Both the position numbers and the translations under genes were made by a program. Under the pieces are notes generated by a model, which was given only the letters and a program-made list of their open reading frames with translations, was not told the origin of the DNA and did no database searches. DNA of 25,027 nucleotides from Candidatus Heimdallarchaeota archaeon (GTDB taxonomy: Archaea > Asgardarchaeota > Heimdallarchaeia > Heimdallarchaeales > Heimdallarchaeaceae), in NCBI GenBank assembly GCA_016839875.1, contig JAEOTK010000150.1:1-25027 (forward strand), read 5' to 3'. Every line of letters starts with the position of its first letter. Position 1 is the stretch's first letter. Of the stretch, positions 21,652-25,027 are shown piece after piece.

Positions 21652-23426
21652 TGGTCAAAATAACAATAAATAACCAAGAATGCGAAATAGAAGAAGGAAA
21701 AACTATCCTTGAAGCTGCTCAAGCAATGGGTTTAGAGATACCTACTCTCTGTTATCATAAAGCTCTTAGTCCTTATGGAGCATGCAGAATCTGCACAGTA
21801 GAGATTGAACTAAATGAACGAACAATGTTTCAAACCTCATGTCAATATCTTGTAGAAGAAGGTATGAACATTCAGACAGAAAGCGAGAGAGTAGTCAATG
21901 GTCGTAAGAAGATGATTGAACTTTTACTTGCACGTGCTCCAGAAGCAGAAGATATTCTAGACCTTGCATATAAATACGGTGTAAAAGAAACAAGATTTAC
22001 CAAAAATTTTGATGATGTTTGCATCCTATGCGGTCTCTGTGTTCGAGTCTGTCATGAAAGAATGGGTTTCAAAGCTATCGAATTCATTAATAGAGGAATC
22101 GATAGAAAAGTCAGTTTACCTTTCGAAGATTTCCATGAAGTATGTAGAACCTGTGGTTCTTGTTCAACATTCTGTCCAACAGGAGCAAAAGCGGTGCAAT
22201 TGGAAAATCTCACTCATTATACTCCAAGACCAATCTTATCAGAATTTGATGAAGGTTTAGCAACTAGACCTGCAATATATACACCATTTCCACAAGCAGT
22301 ACCTAAGATTCCTGTTATAGATAGAGATAATTGCATACATTTCCAAACTGGTGAATGTAAAATATGTGAAACTGTATGTGAACCTAAAGCGATAGATTAT
22401 GAGCAAGAAGATGAAATTGTGGAGAGAGAAGTAGGAGCAATAATTGTAACAACAGGTTTTGATCCTTTCGACCCAAATCGACTTCCGCAATATGGTTACG
22501 GAAAATATCCCAATGTAATCACTTCTTTAGAATTCGAGCGAATATCCAGTGCAAGTGGACCAACAGAAGGAGAAATCATCTTCCCTGGAGTTGATAAGAT
22601 TGAAAGCGCTGCGATACTTCACTGTATCGGAAGTAGAGATGAAAATACAAACAGATACTGTTCCAGACTCTGTTGTATGAATGCTCTAAAAGCTGCAAAT
22701 CTCATAAGAGATAAATTACCGGATTCTCATGTCTATGAGTTTTATATAGATATTAGAGCCGCTGGTAAAGGATATGAAGAATATTATCAGAAAATGCTTA
22801 GAAGCGATATAAGAATCATCAGAGGTAAAGTAGCTGAAATCACTAATATTCCAGATTTACCTGAAGACGAAGGAAGATTAACAGTAGTAGCAGAGGATAC
22901 TCTTCTTGGAGCAATTCTGAGAGTGCCAGTTGATCTTGTAATTCTGATGGTTGGAATTGAACCTAAGAAAGATGCTAGAGAGTTAGCACATATACTCCAT
23001 TTACCATGTACAGAGGAAGGATTTTATAATGAAAAGCATCCAAAGCTAGCTCCAACTGAAACTGTTGTAGAAGGAATTCATATAGCTGGTGCATGTCAAT
23101 TTCCAAAAGATGTACCTGATTCTGTAGCACAAGCAGAATCTGCTGCAGCAGCAGTTCTTTCAAAGATAGTAAGAGGAGAATATATTACTGAACCGACGAA
23201 AGCTGAAATAGAGGACGATCATTGCTCAGGATGTAGAAACTGTATAGGATTATGTCCATATTTAGCTATTAGCTTTGATGAGGAAAAGAATATCGCGAAA
23301 ATAGACTCAGCTTTATGTCAAGGATGTGGAGTCTGTGTAGCCAGCTGTCCTTCAGGTGCAATTATCCATAAAGGATATACGGACAAACAGATTTTCGCTG
23401 AAATTGAAGGAGTATTGGAGAGGTGA
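21651..23426 (+). CDS. NuoG-like N-terminal module fused to HdrA C-terminal half
   Basis: A 591-aa fusion. Residues 1-~80 are a plant-type [2Fe-2S] ferredoxin (C34, C45, C48, C64), as in NuoG/HoxU. Residues 120-180 hold two [4Fe-4S] motifs (C124/C127/C130/C134 and C165/C168/C171/C175). The H-x3-C-x2-C-x5-C cluster normally found between these modules is absent. From ~residue 197 (SEFDEGLATRPAIYTPFPQ) HdrA resumes: the rest of the inserted ferredoxin domain (C228, C236, C239, C243), the second part of the FAD/thioredoxin-reductase domain (VGAIIVTTGFDPFDP; C325, C337, C341, C342; HIAGACQFPKDVPD) and the C-terminal ferredoxin (C525/C528/C531/C535 and C556/C559/C562/C566). The start codon overlaps the NuoF stop by one base. 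Confidence 0.93.
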   Translation: MVKITINNQECEIEEGKTILEAAQAMGLEIPTLCYHKALSPYGACRICTVEIELNERTMFQTSCQYLVEEGMNIQTESERVVNGRKKMIELLLARAPEAEDILDLAYKYGVKETRFTKNFDDVCILCGLCVRVCHERMGFKAIEFINRGIDRKVSLPFEDFHEVCRTCGSCSTFCPTGAKAVQLENLTHYTPRPILSEFDEGLATRPAIYTPFPQAVPKIPVIDRDNCIHFQTGECKICETVCEPKAIDYEQEDEIVEREVGAIIVTTGFDPFDPNRLPQYGYGKYPNVITSLEFERISSASGPTEGEIIFPGVDKIESAAILHCIGSRDENTNRYCSRLCCMNALKAANLIRDKLPDSHVYEFYIDIRAAGKGYEEYYQKMLRSDIRIIRGKVAEITNIPDLPEDEGRLTVVAEDTLLGAILRVPVDLVILMVGIEPKKDARELAHILHLPCTEEGFYNEKHPKLAPTETVVEGIHIAGACQFPKDVPDSVAQAESAAAAVLSKIVRGEYITEPTKAEIEDDHCSGCRNCIGLCPYLAISFDEEKNIAKIDSALCQGCGVCVASCPSGAIIHKGYTDKQIFAEIEGVLER

Positions 23427-23431
23427 AGACA

Positions 23432-23908
23432 ATGGTAGTAACAAATGAAAAATCAATTGAAAAAACAGATTGGGAACCAAAGATAGTTGGCTTCCTTTGC
23501 AAGTGGTGCTCTTATGCTGGAGCAGATTTAGCAGGTATAAGCAGAATTAATTATCCCCCCAATTCTATCTTCATCAAAGTTCCATGTACTGGTCGAGTTG
23601 ATCCAACCTTCGTTTTGAAAGCTTTTGCTGATGGAGCTGATGCAGTATTCATTTCTGGTTGTCACCCTGGAGATTGTCATTATATCGAAGGCAATTATAA
23701 AACTATGAGAAGATATGAAATCCTCAAAGAAACCTTGAAACAGCTAGGTATAGATGAAAGAAGATTCCAACTCACTTGGATTTCAGCATCTGAAGCTCAG
23801 AAATTGAAGGAATTTATCACAGATATCACGACAACGATTCGAGAATTAGGTCCTATACAATTGCCTACGTTAGCACCTTTAGAAAAGGAGGAGATTCAAG
23901 ATGCCTGA
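23432..23908 (+). CDS. mvhD: MvhD-like [2Fe-2S] electron-transfer subunit
   Basis: A 158-aa MvhD-type protein. Conserved cysteines are C23-x2-C26, C52, and C77-x4-C82 in FISGCHPGDCHYIEGN. In methanogens MvhD links the MvhAG hydrogenase to HdrA and docks on the HdrA C-terminal ferredoxin domain. Here the gene directly follows the fusion that carries that domain, consistent with the same contact. The ATG at 23432 has GAGGTGA five bases upstream; an in-frame GTG at 23423 would lie within that site. The gap to the previous stop is 5 bp, and mvhG starts 8 bp before this gene's stop. Confidence 0.93.
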   Translation: MVVTNEKSIEKTDWEPKIVGFLCKWCSYAGADLAGISRINYPPNSIFIKVPCTGRVDPTFVLKAFADGADAVFISGCHPGDCHYIEGNYKTMRRYEILKETLKQLGIDERRFQLTWISASEAQKLKEFITDITTTIRELGPIQLPTLAPLEKEEIQDA

Positions 23909-24866
23909 GAAATTGAAAATAGCTTTCTATTGGGCTGCTAGCTGTGGAGGTTGTGAAGTTACAGTGTTAGATATAGATGAGAAAATTTTGGATGTTGTAG
24001 CAGTAGCAGATATTGTTTTCTGGCCTGTTGCAATTGATATCAAATACAATGATGTAAGAGCTATGGAAGACAAAAGTATAGATGTAACTTTCTTTAATGG
24101 TTCAATTAGAACAGAGGAAAATGCAGAATTAGCTCATTTGCTGAGAGTAAAATCTAAGACTTTGGTAGCTTTTGGTTCATGTTCTTGCTTCGGAGGAGTA
24201 GTTGGTTTAGGAAACCTATCAACCAAAGAAGAGTTATTACATAGGGCATATATCACAAGTGATTCGACAGATAATCCTGAACAAATTAGACCTCAGCTTC
24301 ATTACAAGGAAGTTCATCTCCCAGATGTACTCCCATCTAATTATGCTTTAAATCAAGTTGTCGATGTTGATTACTATCTCCCTGGTTGTCCTCCTAAAGA
24401 TACTCTTGTGTGGAATGCAGTAGAAGCAATAGCTTCTGGAAAACTCCCTCCAAAAGGATCAGTTCTAGCTCCAAATCTAACAGTTTGCCATGATTGTCCA
24501 AGAGAGAAACATGATGAAAGGAAGATCAAAGAGTTTAGAAGAATCTACGAATTTCAACCAAATGAAACAGATTGTCTTTTAGAACAAGGTATTATCTGTA
24601 TGGGTCCTGCAACACGTTCTGGATGTGATGCCTCATGTATATCTGTGAACATGCCTTGTCGTGGATGTATGGGGCCAACAGATCAAGTATTTGATCAAGG
24701 TGCAAAGATGATTTCTGTTTTAGGTGGTTTAATAGATTCTGAAGATCCTGAGGAAGTGAAAGAGATTGTTAGGACAATTGTTGATCCTGTTGGAACGCTC
24801 TATTTCTTTGGAGTATCCAAATCTTTGATAAAGCAAAGTGGTGTTAAAAAGGAGGTAAAACGATGA
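23901..24866 (+). CDS. mvhG: [NiFe]-hydrogenase small subunit (MvhG-like, group 3)
   Basis: A 321-aa hydrogenase small subunit. Proximal [4Fe-4S] ligands are visible in SCGGCE (C15/C18), FGSCSCFGG (C94) and PGCPP (C163). The medial and distal clusters are served by C196/C199, C225, C233, C242, C246, C253 and C256. There is no Tat signal peptide, so the enzyme is cytoplasmic, as expected for a group 3 (F420-non-reducing, Mvh-type) hydrogenase. AGGAGGAGA precedes the ATG. The end overlaps the large-subunit start (ATGA). It feeds electrons from H2 to MvhD, or takes them in reverse. Confidence 0.95.
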   Translation: MPEKLKIAFYWAASCGGCEVTVLDIDEKILDVVAVADIVFWPVAIDIKYNDVRAMEDKSIDVTFFNGSIRTEENAELAHLLRVKSKTLVAFGSCSCFGGVVGLGNLSTKEELLHRAYITSDSTDNPEQIRPQLHYKEVHLPDVLPSNYALNQVVDVDYYLPGCPPKDTLVWNAVEAIASGKLPPKGSVLAPNLTVCHDCPREKHDERKIKEFRRIYEFQPNETDCLLEQGIICMGPATRSGCDASCISVNMPCRGCMGPTDQVFDQGAKMISVLGGLIDSEDPEEVKEIVRTIVDPVGTLYFFGVSKSLIKQSGVKKEVKR

Positions 24867-25027
24867 CAGAAAAAAATGTTAAACGCATAGTTATTGATCC
24901 AATAACAAGGTTAGAAGGTCATGCAAAGATAGATATTATTCTGACCGATTCTGGAAAAATAAAAGATGTATACTTACAAGTGCCAGAATTTCGAGGATTT
25001 GAAAGATTTTGTGAGGGCAGAAGAGTA
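24863..25027 (+). CDS. mvhA: [NiFe]-hydrogenase large subunit (MvhA-like), 5' part only
   Basis: The first 55 codons of a [NiFe]-hydrogenase large subunit, cut by the right edge of the window. The start MTEKNVKRIVIDPITRLEGH contains the family's N-terminal RxxEGH motif. The first CxxC nickel-ligand pair should follow just outside the window (the visible part reaches RGFERFCEGR). GGAGGT lies six bases before the ATG, which overlaps the mvhG stop by 4 bp. It is the catalytic H2-activating subunit. Whether all four nickel ligands are intact cannot be seen. Confidence 0.93.
   Translation, partial: MTEKNVKRIVIDPITRLEGHAKIDIILTDSGKIKDVYLQVPEFRGFERFCEGRRV

Noticed and set aside
16878..25027. Methanogen-type CoM-S-S-CoB reductase
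   Set aside because: Hdr and Mvh subunits are also found in non-methanogens. No mcr, mtr or F420-related gene is visible, and NuoEFG fusion and sulfur carriers point elsewhere.
1..25027. CRISPR arrays, tRNA/rRNA genes, insertion sequences
   Set aside because: No regularly spaced direct repeats, cloverleaf-like genes, transposase motifs or terminal inverted repeats were found by eye.

Overview
This 25 kb window is AT-rich archaeal DNA and most likely comes from an Asgard archaeon. That placement is an inference. It rests on a Rab/Ras-type small GTPase, a eukaryote-like C2H2 zinc finger on a helical/winged-helix protein, archaeal TATA boxes with leaderless starts, and a long Hdr/[NiFe]-hydrogenase operon. 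No rRNA, tRNA, CRISPR array or insertion sequence was found.

Left half (about 1-13.7 kb): mostly single genes or small operons. In order they are: a zinc-finger protein (+); a TIGR00725/SLOG-type nucleotide-binding protein (+); a protein with a possible degenerate GTPase-like C-terminus (+); a two-gene operon of an NSAR/OSBS-type enolase-superfamily enzyme and a GNAT acyltransferase (-); two coupled unknown genes, one with a zinc knuckle (-); a small GTPase with an altered G3 motif (-); a 61-aa protein followed by a SPASM radical SAM enzyme (+); a four-helix membrane protein (-); a PflX/PflA-like radical SAM protein (+); a GIY-YIG (DUF123-type) gene with no standard start codon (-); a TPR protein (-); and a GAP1-like protein (+).

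Right half (about 13.7-25 kb): two divergent operons share a 204-bp intergenic region that carries repeated CGGTTGT-type operator candidates. The leftward operon encodes TusA, an SQR-like flavoprotein, a second TusA, two DsrE-family proteins and an HTH regulator, which together form a sulfur-relay set. The rightward operon encodes HdrC, HdrB, an HdrA(N-half)-NuoE fusion, NuoF, a NuoG(N)-HdrA(C-half) fusion, MvhD, MvhG and the start of MvhA.

The main discovery is in the rightward operon. HdrA is split inside its inserted ferredoxin domain, and a complete NuoE-NuoF-NuoG' NADH module is nested in the gap, so the two HdrA halves lie on different polypeptides fused to NuoE and NuoG'. Read as a complex, this would link H2 (MvhAGD), NAD(H) (NuoEFG'), ferredoxin (HdrA) and a disulfide or persulfide substrate (HdrBC) in one flavin-based electron-bifurcating machine. 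The divergent sulfur-carrier operon suggests that the HdrBC substrate may be a sulfur compound. The split and nesting are read directly from the sequence; the physiological role is inferred.
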